The position numbers and the translations under genes are program-made. Shown one piece after another: positions 1-5,858 of a stretch of DNA of 10,044 nt. The notes beneath the pieces are model-generated. The model had not been told where the DNA came from. It did not search any database and was given only the letters and a program-made list of their open reading frames with translations. Within the stretch, counting starts at the first letter, position 1. Each line of letters begins with the position of its first letter. Source of the stretch: Microbacterium sp. (GTDB lineage Bacteria; Actinomycetota; Actinomycetes; Actinomycetales; Microbacteriaceae); assembly GCA_003524435.1 (NCBI GenBank), contig DQHP01000096.1, positions 1-10,044 on the forward strand, written 5' to 3'.

Positions 1-891
1 CAGACGCCGCCAGCCCGTGCGGCGCCGCCACGTCGATGTGAGCGTGGCGTGGGTGCCGGCCTCGGTGGGCGTAAGTACTATCGCCAGCATTCGGGGCGGC
101 ACGTCGGGGGCGTCGGAATACTCAGACCACCAGACGACCCGGGTGGGTCTGAGAGCCTCGGCCTGCGTCAGGCGGCGTCGCCGATACTCCGGCTTGATCT
201 TGAGGGGTGTGCCGTCGGGGCGGCGGGACGGAGCATGTGCGATCCAACTGCCTTGGTGCTCAGCATCCGCTTCAATGGATCCTGTCATCGGATTCCATTC
301 CGGCATCCGCTCTGCGTCAGCGAGCAGCTCCCACACGTCCTCGATCGGCGCGGGGACGAAGGACTCGAACCGGCCATGCACCCAGTTGCGCCGTCGTGGC
401 GAGGGTAAAGGCGCAGACGCAGCGGTGTGCTCCGCGTCGTTTAGTGCCTCGCGCACGGCATCTGCCGTCGTGCCCAACCGCGCGAGAATCTCTGCGATCA
501 GCCCGCTGGGCTCATCTAGCAGCCTGCGAAGCACCGAGGAGGCATCGCCCCGGCCATCGTCCTCAGTGGAGCTGCTCAAGATCGCGCGTGCGCGGTCCGT
601 CCATTCATAGCCGTCGGTCTCGTGGAACACGATCCGGTCGGGACCGTCCTGCTCGACTTCCACACCGAGCTGACTGAGCTGCTCGCGGTGCTGATCGCGC
701 ACTGCCTGTCGTGCGGCATCCAGTGTGATGCCGACGCCCCGCAGTGCCGTGCCTGCCCGCTGATCACTGATCACAAGCGCGAGCAGTAAATGTTCGAGGT
801 CAGCCTCTCTGCGCCCCTCGCGCGAGGCTTCTTCCATGCCGTTGATGCTGAGCTGCTGCATCGTTGCCGCGGTGTTCAAGAATCTGCTCAT
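1..891 (-). CDS. Clp N-terminal repeat protein fused to SRPBCC domain (3' end off window)
   Basis: The minus strand is open for 297 codons from an ATG at 891 to the window edge, so the C-terminus is missing. Residues about 10-66 resemble a Clp_N repeat (key stretch ADLEHLLLALV..RAGTALRGVGI), and residues about 98-151 resemble a second, weaker one (RLLDEPSGLIAEILARLG). A Pro/Arg-rich linker follows. From about residue 172 the sequence looks like an SRPBCC (START/Bet v 1-like) ligand-binding domain: GRFESFVPAPIEDVWELLAD, then MPEWNP. Clp_N domains in ClpA/ClpC dock substrates and adaptors, but no AAA+ ATPase module is seen in the visible part. The start overlaps the stop of the upstream HTH gene (ATGA at 891-888), which implies translational coupling. 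A role as a cytoplasmic adaptor or ligand-sensing partner of the HTH protein is inference. The domain calls rest on motif reading only. Confidence 0.85.
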   Translation of the reverse strand, partial: MSRFLNTAATMQQLSINGMEEASREGRREADLEHLLLALVISDQRAGTALRGVGITLDAARQAVRDQHREQLSQLGVEVEQDGPDRIVFHETDGYEWTDRARAILSSSTEDDGRGDASSVLRRLLDEPSGLIAEILARLGTTADAVREALNDAEHTAASAPLPSPRRRNWVHGRFESFVPAPIEDVWELLADAERMPEWNPMTGSIEADAEHQGSWIAHAPSRRPDGTPLKIKPEYRRRRLTQAEALRPTRVVWWSEYSDAPDVPPRMLAIVLTPTEAGTHATLTSTWRRRTGWRRL

Positions 892-1133
892 GCGTTTCTC
901 CTCGGTACGGGGATGCGGGGATCCACGCGCTTCGCGTGTTTCTTGTGGGCGGCTTGGCGGCTGACGCCGAGTGCGTCGGCGATGTCTTGCCAGCTGAGCC
1001 CGGCCCGCAGCGCTGCCTCGACCTGCTTCAACTCAAGCGTGTCGGCGAGCACGCGCAGCGATGACACTGCGCGAAGCCCCGCTCTGGGGTCGCTGATGTC
1101 CGCGGCGACGGCTGCGATCCGGGTGGACTCCAT
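888..1133 (-). CDS. Small helix-turn-helix DNA-binding protein
   Basis: This encodes 81 residues. The HTH spans about residues 34-70: LELKQVEAALRAGLSWQDIADALG, then VSRQAAHKKHAKRV, with a typical recognition-helix pattern and a basic tail (RIPVPRRNA). There is no ligand-binding or dimerisation domain besides the roughly 30-residue N-terminal helix region. It is the first gene of an operon with the Clp_N-SRPBCC gene, overlapping by four bases. No Shine-Dalgarno sequence precedes the ATG, and the predicted -10 (1145-1140) sits six bases upstream of it, so the mRNA is probably leaderless. The two repeats over the promoter make autorepression or autoactivation likely, with the Clp_N-SRPBCC partner perhaps modulating it; both points are inference. 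The exact HTH family is not identified. Confidence 0.85.
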   Translation of the reverse strand: MESTRIAAVAADISDPRAGLRAVSSLRVLADTLELKQVEAALRAGLSWQDIADALGVSRQAAHKKHAKRVDPRIPVPRRNA

Positions 1134-1135
1134 TC

Positions 1136-1180
1136 TGTCAACCTAGGTTGCTTGAGGAAGTTTGTCAACTTGGGTTGCTT
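1136..1180. repeat. Two 18-bp direct repeats, putative operators
   Basis: TGTCAACCTAGGTTGCTT (1136-1153) and TGTCAACTTGGGTTGCTT (1163-1180) match at 16 of 18 positions and start 27 bp apart. Each contains a dyad: CAACCTAGGTTG is a perfect 12-bp palindrome, and the second copy keeps CAAC-N4-GTTG. The first repeat covers the -10 and the second overlaps the -35 of the minus-strand promoter, which is the expected layout for an autoregulatory operator. Binding by the adjacent HTH protein is inference. Confidence 0.6.
1140..1168 (-). promoter_or_regulatory. Predicted leaderless promoter of the HTH/Clp_N operon
   Basis: On the minus strand a perfect -35 TTGACA (1168-1163) is followed by a 17-base spacer and a -10-like TAGGTT (1145-1140, fitting TANNNT). 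The expected transcription start is about 6-7 bases further, at or next to the ATG at 1133. No ribosome-binding sequence lies between, consistent with leaderless translation, which is common in actinobacteria. The TSS is inferred, not measured. Confidence 0.6.
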
Positions 1181-1188
1181 ATCGAAAC

Positions 1189-1216
1189 CAGAGATCGATC
1201 AAAAGGTCGATCTCTG
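1189..1216. repeat. 10-bp perfect inverted repeat upstream of the MMPL gene
   Basis: CAGAGATCGA (1189-1198) and TCGATCTCTG (1207-1216) are perfect inverted copies separated by 8 bp. The element lies 53 bp upstream of the MMPL start codon. It could be a repressor operator for the exporter or a hairpin in its 5' leader; the sequence does not decide. No regulator gene of the TetR or MarR type adjoins it. Confidence 0.45.
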
Positions 1217-1269
1217 ATCTCAACCCTTTGAGCGATGTCCGTTTGGGGCGTCGTTGATGAGCTTGAGTC

Positions 1270-3309
1270 ATGACAGATTCTCGCGTGCGCTTTTCGGACC
1301 GCCTCAGCTCCCGCCGCGGAGCGTGGCTCTCACTCGGCATCGTCTTGCTGGTCTTCGTTGCACTTTTCGGAATGTTCAGCCGGGTCGATGCTCCGACGGG
1401 TAACGACGCGGCACCAGTGGACTCCGAATCGTCCCAGGTGAATGTGCTGCTGGAGGAGTTTCCCGATGCTGAGGAGCAATCGGTCATCCTCGTCGCCAGC
1501 CGAGATGATTCCGCGGATCTCTCCCCCGCAGACATCACTGCACTGGAGGAGATGAAGCCTGAACTCGACGCGCACACAGGACTAGAGGCATCCAGCCCGA
1601 ATGTCAGCGAGGACGGAGCGGCGGCAGTCATCATCACCCCGATCACTGTCGGCGCGGACAACGCCGAAACCGCAGAGATCATCAAAGACCTGCGCGCATC
1701 GATCTCTGCGCCGGCGGGGTTGACGGTGCAGGTCACCGGTGGCCCGGCGTTCGGTGCCGACGTCACCTCATCATTCGACGGCGCCGACTTCACCCTGCTG
1801 GCTGTGACGATCCTCATCGTCGCGCTGCTGCTCATCATTACCTACCGCTCCCCCATCCTCTGGCTGATTCCCCTCGTCGTCGTCGCGTTCGCTGACCAGC
1901 TCGCCGGCAAGGTGACCGGTGCGGTCGGTACGTGGCTTGACCTGCAGTTCGACTCGGGCATCATCAGCGTCCTCGTCTTCGGTGCGGGAACTAACTATGC
2001 GCTCCTTCTGATCTCCCGCTACCGCGAAGAGCTGCTCGTGCACGAGAACCATCGCGCGGCGCTGAGCTCAGCCTGGCGCAAGACTGTGCCGGCCATCGTG
2101 GCATCCAACATCACTGTCGTGCTGGCACTTCTCACCCTCGCACTCGCGGTGATCCCCGGCACCCGCGGCCTCGGAATCTCGTCCGCCGTCGGCCTGCTGA
2201 TTGCTCTCGTCGCAGTGCTGTTTGCGCTGCCGCCGCTGCTCGCCGTCTGCGGGCGGAAAGTCTTCTGGCCGTTTGTGCCGAATCCCGGAAGCACCGTGAA
2301 GCACGGCCGCATGTGGCATGGCATCGCCACCCGAGTCATGCGCCGCCCCTGGGTGAGCCTCGGCGCCGGCCTCGCCATTCTCGCTGTCATGGGCACAGGG
2401 CTCTTCGGCACCTCCGTCGGATTGAACCAGATCGAAAAGTTCCGGGTGCAGTCCGAGTCGGCGGCGGGGCTCGAGGTGCTCGCTGATCACTTCCCACCCG
2501 GAGAGTCGCAGCCGACGTTCATCGTCGCGAACACGGCACAGGCGGATGACGTCGTCAGCGCGGTCGAAGATCTTGACGGTGTGGTGCGTGCGCATGGCAC
2601 CGGCGAGACAGACGATGGATCGCTGACGAAGATCATGGTGACGGGCGAGTATGGTCCCGGTACCCCAGAGGCCCTCGCCCTGGTTTCGACCCTGCGTGAC
2701 GTCGCCCACGATGTGCCGGATGCCGATGCTCTTGTCGGCGGAGCCGTCGCCACAGATCTGGATGCCAGAGCCGGAAATCAGCAGGATCTTCTCCTGATCG
2801 CTCCCCTGGTTCTTGCCGTGAGTTTCATCGTGCTGCTCGTGCTGCTGCGCTCGCTCGTGGCACCCATCGTGCTGCTGCTGGTGAATCTCGCCAGCGCAGC
2901 GGCAGCGATCGGCGCCGGTGCCTGGTTGAGTCGTGTGCTGTTCGACCAGCCCGCGCTTGATCTTCAGGTGCCGCTGCTGTCGTTCCTGTTCCTTGTCGCG
3001 CTGGGCATCGACTACACGATCTTCCTCGTGCACCGGGCTCGGGCAGAGGCCGCCGAGCACGGCACTCGAGAAGGCATGGTGCATGCTGTCTCGCACACCG
3101 GTGCCGTCATCACGAGTGCCGGGATCGTGCTCGCGGCGGTCTTTGCTGCTTTGGGCGTGCTGCCGCTGGTGACCCTGGGCCAGCTCGGTTTGATCGTCGG
3201 CGTGGGAGTAGTGGTTGACACTCTCATTGTGCGAACGGTGATCGTGCCCGCTCTCTTCGGCGTCCTCGGCGAGAAGATCTGGTGGCCGAGGCGCAACCCG
3301 GTGCGGTAG
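1270..3309 (+). CDS. MMPL/RND-family transporter (YdfJ-like)
   Basis: This encodes a 679-residue inner-membrane exporter with the duplicated RND/MMPL layout. TM1 is at about residues 19-37, followed by a large extracytoplasmic loop to about 170 and a helix bundle at about 174-326. TM7 is at about 361-382, followed by a second loop and a bundle from about 510 to 670. The conserved signature appears in both halves: FGAGTNYALLLISRYREEL (residues 237-255) and LGIDYTIFLVHRARAEA (578-594). In the family, Asp-Tyr pairs at these sites carry protons. Here the second half keeps D581-Y582 but the first half has N242-Y243. An in-frame stop at 1264-1266 fixes ATG 1270 as the earliest usual start; the Shine-Dalgarno (GATGAG) is weak. 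Exporters of this family move lipids, drugs or antibiotics; the substrate is unknown here. It diverges from the HTH/Clp_N operon across 136 bp. Confidence 0.93.
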   Translation: MTDSRVRFSDRLSSRRGAWLSLGIVLLVFVALFGMFSRVDAPTGNDAAPVDSESSQVNVLLEEFPDAEEQSVILVASRDDSADLSPADITALEEMKPELDAHTGLEASSPNVSEDGAAAVIITPITVGADNAETAEIIKDLRASISAPAGLTVQVTGGPAFGADVTSSFDGADFTLLAVTILIVALLLIITYRSPILWLIPLVVVAFADQLAGKVTGAVGTWLDLQFDSGIISVLVFGAGTNYALLLISRYREELLVHENHRAALSSAWRKTVPAIVASNITVVLALLTLALAVIPGTRGLGISSAVGLLIALVAVLFALPPLLAVCGRKVFWPFVPNPGSTVKHGRMWHGIATRVMRRPWVSLGAGLAILAVMGTGLFGTSVGLNQIEKFRVQSESAAGLEVLADHFPPGESQPTFIVANTAQADDVVSAVEDLDGVVRAHGTGETDDGSLTKIMVTGEYGPGTPEALALVSTLRDVAHDVPDADALVGGAVATDLDARAGNQQDLLLIAPLVLAVSFIVLLVLLRSLVAPIVLLLVNLASAAAAIGAGAWLSRVLFDQPALDLQVPLLSFLFLVALGIDYTIFLVHRARAEAAEHGTREGMVHAVSHTGAVITSAGIVLAAVFAALGVLPLVTLGQLGLIVGVGVVVDTLIVRTVIVPALFGVLGEKIWWPRRNPVR

Positions 3310-3341
3310 GGCGGGCGGGACAACATCTGCCCCTGACAGAC

Positions 3342-3377
3342 TTCCGCGCCGGCGACCCGAAGGTCACCGGCGCGGAA
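3342..3377. terminator. Hairpin between convergent MMPL and csbD genes
   Basis: Arms 3342-3357 and 3362-3377 pair over 16 positions with a single mismatch around a CGAA tetraloop. The GC-rich stem lies between two genes that converge, so it probably ends transcription from both sides. No strong T-tract follows on either strand, so intrinsic termination is probable but not certain. Confidence 0.65.
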
Positions 3378-3408
3378 AGAGTCATGTGCTGACGAGCACA
3401 GCGGGTCG

Positions 3409-3582
3409 TCAGTTGTTGAAGGCGTCCTTAAGCTTGTCGCCAGCCTTCTTCAGATCGGCCTTAGCCTGATCAGCGCGACCCTCCTGCTCGAGGCTCTCGT
3501 CATTCGACGCTTTGCCAGCGCCTTCTTTGACATGACCCATCGCGTCTTCAGCGGCGTGCTTTGCCTTGTCTCCGATACCCAT
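3409..3582 (-). CDS. CsbD-like general stress protein
   Basis: This encodes 57 residues. The N-terminus MGIGDKAKHAAEDAMGHVKE and the following stretch with paired Lys/Asp/Glu (QAKADLKKAGDKLKDAF) are typical of small, very hydrophilic, helical CsbD-family proteins. In other bacteria these are induced in the general stress response; their molecular role is not established. The reading frame stays open far upstream, but the start at 3582 is chosen because GAAAGGA lies at 3597-3591 with good spacing and because family members begin with MG-x-GDK. The upstream stretch has no family similarity and is read as untranslated. It is probably monocistronic, ending at the hairpin shared with the MMPL gene. 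Confidence 0.9.
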   Translation of the reverse strand: MGIGDKAKHAAEDAMGHVKEGAGKASNDESLEQEGRADQAKADLKKAGDKLKDAFNN

Positions 3583-3602
3583 AGGTCCGTTCCTTTCTTC
3601 GA

Positions 3603-3616
3603 GGATCAGATGATCC
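3603..3616. repeat. 14-bp palindrome in the csbD leader
   Basis: GGATCAGATGATCC consists of inverted GGATCA and TGATCC arms two bases apart. It sits about 20 bp upstream of the csbD start codon, immediately before the ribosome-binding site. It may be an operator or a small leader hairpin. Confidence 0.35.
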
Positions 3617-3772
3617 GTGCCTCCACTGTCACACCGATAACGAAGATTGCAGACGGGGTTGACGCACGACGAAGAGAAGGTTAGAGACGATCTCGGGAGG
3701 CTTCGGGAAGGGAGAGGCGACGGAAGAGCTCCGTGCTGTGCGCCCCGTCCCCACCCGAAACGGTATTGGACG

Positions 3773-3820
3773 GGACCCTCTGGGCTAGCCCATTCCCCAA
3801 TGGAACACTCAAGAGGGTCC
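3773..3820. repeat. Long inverted repeat enclosing two smaller dyads
   Basis: GGACCCTCT (3773-3781) and AGAGGGTCC (3812-3820) are perfect 9-bp inverted copies. Between them lie the perfect palindrome GGGCTAGCCC (3782-3791) and the mini-hairpin CCATT-CCCC-AATGG (3790-3803), which share two bases. As RNA this could fold into a 9-bp helix closing one or two inner hairpins; as DNA it could be nested operator sites. No T-tract follows, so it does not look like a terminator. Confidence 0.5.
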
Positions 3821-3850
3821 GCGACCTCATCTTGCCACGTTCTTGAGGAT

Positions 3851-3872
3851 TTGTCCCCCAAATGGGGGACAA
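3851..3872. repeat. 22-bp near-perfect dyad, putative operator
   Basis: The arms TTGTCCCCCA (3851-3860) and TGGGGGACAA (3863-3872) are perfect inverted 10-mers separated by AA. The short spacer and strict symmetry fit a dimeric transcription-factor site better than an RNA hairpin. It overlaps the -35 region expected for the candidate promoter at 3884-3892. The cognate regulator is not identified from sequence. Confidence 0.6.
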
Positions 3873-3883
3873 GATGCCCTGCT

Positions 3884-3892
3884 TGGTATTAG
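3884..3892 (+). promoter_or_regulatory. Candidate extended -10 promoter element
   Basis: TGGTATTAG reads as an extended -10 (TGn followed by TATTAG, four of six to consensus). The position of its -35 box lies inside the 22-bp dyad and is not a consensus match. Transcription would start near 3898-3900. This is a weak, motif-only call. Confidence 0.35.
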
Positions 3893-3924
3893 GGTGTTTT
3901 ATGACGCACCCTCCGGTCGTCTTT

Positions 3925-3961
3925 GGCCCTCACCGCTCCCCCCGCGGTGAGGGCCGTTTTT
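3925..3961 (+). terminator. Strong intrinsic terminator upstream of csp
   Basis: GGCCCTCACCGC (3925-3936) and GCGGTGAGGGCC (3944-3955) form a perfect 12-bp stem with a 7-base C-rich loop, followed by G and TTTTT (3957-3961). The T-tract is on the plus strand only. No annotated plus-strand gene lies just upstream, so it must end either an unannotated short transcript or a leader transcript of csp. Confidence 0.85.
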
Positions 3962-4030
3962 CTGCCGTGATACCTCGTGCAACATTTGGATTACCATCTG
4001 AGGCTGGCTCTTCCCCTCTGGCGCTACGCA

Positions 4031-4036
4031 GATAAT
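4031..4036 (+). promoter_or_regulatory. Candidate -10 of the csp gene
   Basis: GATAAT matches five of six positions of TATAAT. No good -35 hexamer lies 16-18 bp upstream. Use of this box would give a 5' leader of about 48 bases, a feature often linked to cold-shock control. Weak call. Confidence 0.35.
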
Positions 4037-4090
4037 GTGGGCAACGTCGGGGCACCCTGCGTCGATAACATTCCGGAAGAACGGCAGTAA

Positions 4091-4297
4091 ATGAGTACCC
4101 AAGGCACGGTTAAGTGGTTCAACTCGGAGAAGGGCTTCGGCTTTATCTCCCCCGATGACGGCGGCGCTGACGTCTTCGCGCACTACTCCGCCATTGAAGC
4201 AAGCGGCTACCGCTCACTCGACGAGAACCAGCGCGTTGAGTTTGAAGTGGCGCAGGGCCCTAAGGGCCTGCAGGCCGAAAACATCCGCCCCATCTAA
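4091..4297 (+). CDS. cspA: CspA-family cold-shock protein
   Basis: This encodes 68 residues forming a single cold-shock domain that spans the whole protein. The start GTVKWFNSEKGFGFIS carries the RNP1 motif KGFGFI (residues 14-19), and VFAHYSAI (28-35) is RNP2; the aromatic residues that stack on nucleic acid are present. The end NQRVEFEVAQGPKGLQAENI is typical of actinobacterial CspA. It acts in the cytoplasm as a single-stranded RNA/DNA-binding RNA chaperone. GGAAGA at 4075-4080 is a plausible but distant ribosome-binding site. The symbol is used for the family; several paralogues usually exist, and which one this is cannot be told. It stands alone, bounded by hairpins at 3925-3961 and 4310-4363. 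Confidence 0.96.
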   Translation: MSTQGTVKWFNSEKGFGFISPDDGGADVFAHYSAIEASGYRSLDENQRVEFEVAQGPKGLQAENIRPI

Positions 4298-4309
4298 GGG
4301 ACGATAACG

Positions 4310-4363
4310 CCGCACTCCCCGTTGCAGAGCGCGCTACCCGTGCGCTCTCGGCGGGGAGTGCGG
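4310..4363. terminator. Two-level hairpin between csp and the HAD gene
   Basis: CCGCACTCCCCG (4310-4321) and CGGGGAGTGCGG (4352-4363) form a perfect 12-bp outer stem. Inside it AGAGCGC (4326-4332) and GCGCTCT (4342-4348) form a second stem. It sits between convergent csp and HAD genes and probably acts as a bidirectional terminator, though T-tracts are poor on both strands. Confidence 0.65.
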
Positions 4364-4367
4364 TGCG

Positions 4368-5033
4368 TTAGGGCAGAAGAAGTGCGCGCAGTGCGTCGGC
4401 ATCCTGAACGCGGAAAGCGGCGGCGTCTCCCTCAGAAGGATCACCGAAACCCCACTCCGAGAAGATGACCGGGATGCCGTAGGCGGCTGCGCCTTCAACG
4501 TCATGGTGGCGGTCGCCGATGAGTACCGGCTGTGAAATATCTGCGCCCGCGGCTTGTAGTCGCTCCAGCGCCCAGCCGATTACCTCGGCCTTGCCATCAG
4601 CGCGGCCGGCGACCCCGCTGCGTGCGCCGGAGATTGCGGTGAACAGTTCGTGCAGTTCATAGTGTTTGAGGATTGCGGTTACCTGGTTCTCGGGTTTCGT
4701 GCTGGCTGTGGCCTGCGGAATGCCAGCAGCAGCGACGGCCCGAACCACGTCGGGGACACCTGGGTATAGATCGACGGATGCCGCGTATCCGTCGCGCGCA
4801 GCGAGCTCACGGTAGCGTCCGAGCGCGTCATCAGCCTGTTCCGGCGTCAGCCCCGCGAGCATCTGGAACGACTCGTACATGGGCGGGCCCACCCACGGTG
4901 CCATTGCCGAGGGGTCAGGCGTTACGCCGAAGGAGGCGAGGACCTCGAGCAGGCGCGGAAAAATGCCGGGAGTCGCGTCGGCGATGGTGCCGTCGACGTC
5001 CCACAGCACGCAGGTATAGGGGGAGTGGGGCAT
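4368..5033 (-). CDS. HAD-superfamily phosphatase (phosphoglycolate phosphatase-like)
   Basis: This encodes 221 residues from ATG 5033. Motif I is WDVDGTIAD (D12 nucleophile, D14), a helical cap follows (about 18-95), motif II is ATASTKP (S111/T112), a likely motif III lysine is K148, and motif IV is LIGDRHHDVEGA (D174, D178). This is the class C1 haloacid dehalogenase layout of Gph-like phosphatases, which hydrolyse small phosphorylated metabolites in the cytoplasm; the substrate cannot be read here. A longer frame exists to 5129, but it would overlap nucS by 64 bp and adds an Arg-rich stretch without family similarity, so the start directly before motif I is preferred. GTG at 5039 is an alternative. 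It lies 32 bp downstream of nucS in the same direction and may be co-transcribed with it. Confidence 0.9.
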   Translation of the reverse strand: MPHSPYTCVLWDVDGTIADATPGIFPRLLEVLASFGVTPDPSAMAPWVGPPMYESFQMLAGLTPEQADDALGRYRELAARDGYAASVDLYPGVPDVVRAVAAAGIPQATASTKPENQVTAILKHYELHELFTAISGARSGVAGRADGKAEVIGWALERLQAAGADISQPVLIGDRHHDVEGAAAYGIPVIFSEWGFGDPSEGDAAAFRVQDADALRALLLP

Positions 5034-5065
5034 GCTCACAAGCCTAAGGCTGCGGGCTGGGCCGC

Positions 5066-5761
5066 TCAGAACAGGCGCGGAATCCCCGACTCGATGCCCT
5101 TCATATCGTCGTAGTCGAGCACGAGACAACGGATGCCGCGATCTTCAGCGAGCACACGCGCTTGCGGTTTGATCTCCTGAGCGGCAAAGACGCCCTGCAC
5201 CGGGGCGAGGTGCGGATCACGCCCGAGGAGCTCGAGATAGCGGGTGAGTTGCTCGACCCCGTCAATGTCGCCGCGGCGCTTGATCTCTACCGCAATGGCG
5301 GCGCCCGTAGCGTCGCGCACCATGAGGTCAACGGGACCGATCGCTGTCGGGTACTCGCGACGTACGAGAGTCGCCCCCTCGCTGATTCGCTCGACCTGTT
5401 CGGCGAGAAGACGCTGCAGGTCGGCTTCGACGCCGTCCTTCTGTAGTCCGGGGTCGATGCCGAGCTCGTGCGCAGAGTCGTGCAACACTTCGTAGATCTG
5501 CACGCGCAGCGCATCGCCGGTCTTCTTGTGCGTCACGCGCCAGACGTCGATGACGCCGGCGCTCGCCTCGTCTTCACCCGGCTCTTCTGTGACCAGGGTG
5601 CACGGGGGGCTCATCCAGTTCAACGGCTTATAGCTGCCGCCATCGGAGTGCACCAGCAGACTGCCATCGCCCTTATGGACGAGCAGACGGGTCGCGAGCG
5701 GAAGGTGGGCATTGAGTCGCCCGGTGTAATTCACGGAGCAGCGGGCAATGACGAGACGCAC
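5066..5761 (-). CDS. nucS: Mismatch-specific endonuclease NucS (EndoMS)
   Basis: This encodes 231 residues starting with GTG at 5761 (MRLVIARCSVNYTGRL, the usual actinobacterial N-terminus). The N-terminal DNA-binding domain includes SDGGSYKPLNWMSPP. The C-terminal RecB-like nuclease domain has the catalytic residues D145 (GPVDLMVRD), E159 and K161 (AVEIKRRG), then QLTRY (171-175), with spacing as in characterised EndoMS. The protein ends in IPRLF, the type of tail that binds the sliding clamp. NucS cuts both strands at mismatches and drives the MutS/MutL-independent mismatch repair of actinobacteria and archaea. The ribosome-binding site is weak, and a 6-bp inverted repeat (5763-5768 with 5775-5780) covers it. 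It diverges from the ROK regulator across 97 bp. The gene appears complete. Confidence 0.96.
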   Translation of the reverse strand: MRLVIARCSVNYTGRLNAHLPLATRLLVHKGDGSLLVHSDGGSYKPLNWMSPPCTLVTEEPGEDEASAGVIDVWRVTHKKTGDALRVQIYEVLHDSAHELGIDPGLQKDGVEADLQRLLAEQVERISEGATLVRREYPTAIGPVDLMVRDATGAAIAVEIKRRGDIDGVEQLTRYLELLGRDPHLAPVQGVFAAQEIKPQARVLAEDRGIRCLVLDYDDMKGIESGIPRLF

Positions 5762-5858
5762 CCGACGAGCCTAGTCGTCGTTCAGCTGTATCAACACCGA
5801 ACGCTGCGCAAACATACGGCTGATAGCGTGAACGAGTTGAGGCTGTGAGGAGTTCCCG

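Larger units (their letters stand above)
3583..4090. other. 508-bp intergenic region between csbD and csp
   Basis: No convincing protein gene is seen. Open frames across it have no recognisable motif or ribosome-binding site. It carries the divergent leaders of csbD (minus) and csp (plus), a 14-bp palindrome (3603-3616), a complex inverted repeat (3773-3820), a 22-bp dyad (3851-3872), a candidate plus-strand promoter (3884-3892) and an intrinsic terminator (3925-3961). The density of dyads is much higher than elsewhere in the window. The region has no tRNA-like T-loop sequence. Confidence 0.7.

Noticed and set aside
17..677. Overlapping plus-strand open frames at the window start
   Set aside because: They are Arg/Ser-rich shadows of the minus-strand Clp_N-SRPBCC gene, which is continuous over 297 codons with recognisable domains.
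3583..3861. N-terminal extension of csbD to give a 150-residue protein
   Set aside because: The extra residues show no family similarity, while a good ribosome-binding site and the family-typical start MGIGDK lie at 3582.
3647..3892. 81-residue plus-strand open frame in the csbD-csp gap
   Set aside because: No ribosome-binding site, no recognisable motif, and it runs through the nested inverted repeat and the dyad.
3770..3900. Possible tRNA-like cloverleaf
   Set aside because: No T-loop GGTTCGA-type sequence, no anticodon arm of proper size and no acceptor layout; only a helix enclosing small dyads.
3901..4035. 43-codon leaderless open frame starting at ATG 3901
   Set aside because: It reads straight through a strong intrinsic terminator and has no recognisable sequence features, so it is not listed as a gene.
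5034..5129. Longer HAD start at 5129
   Set aside because: It would overlap the conserved C-terminus of nucS by 64 bp and add an Arg-rich stretch before motif I, which normally lies near the N-terminus.
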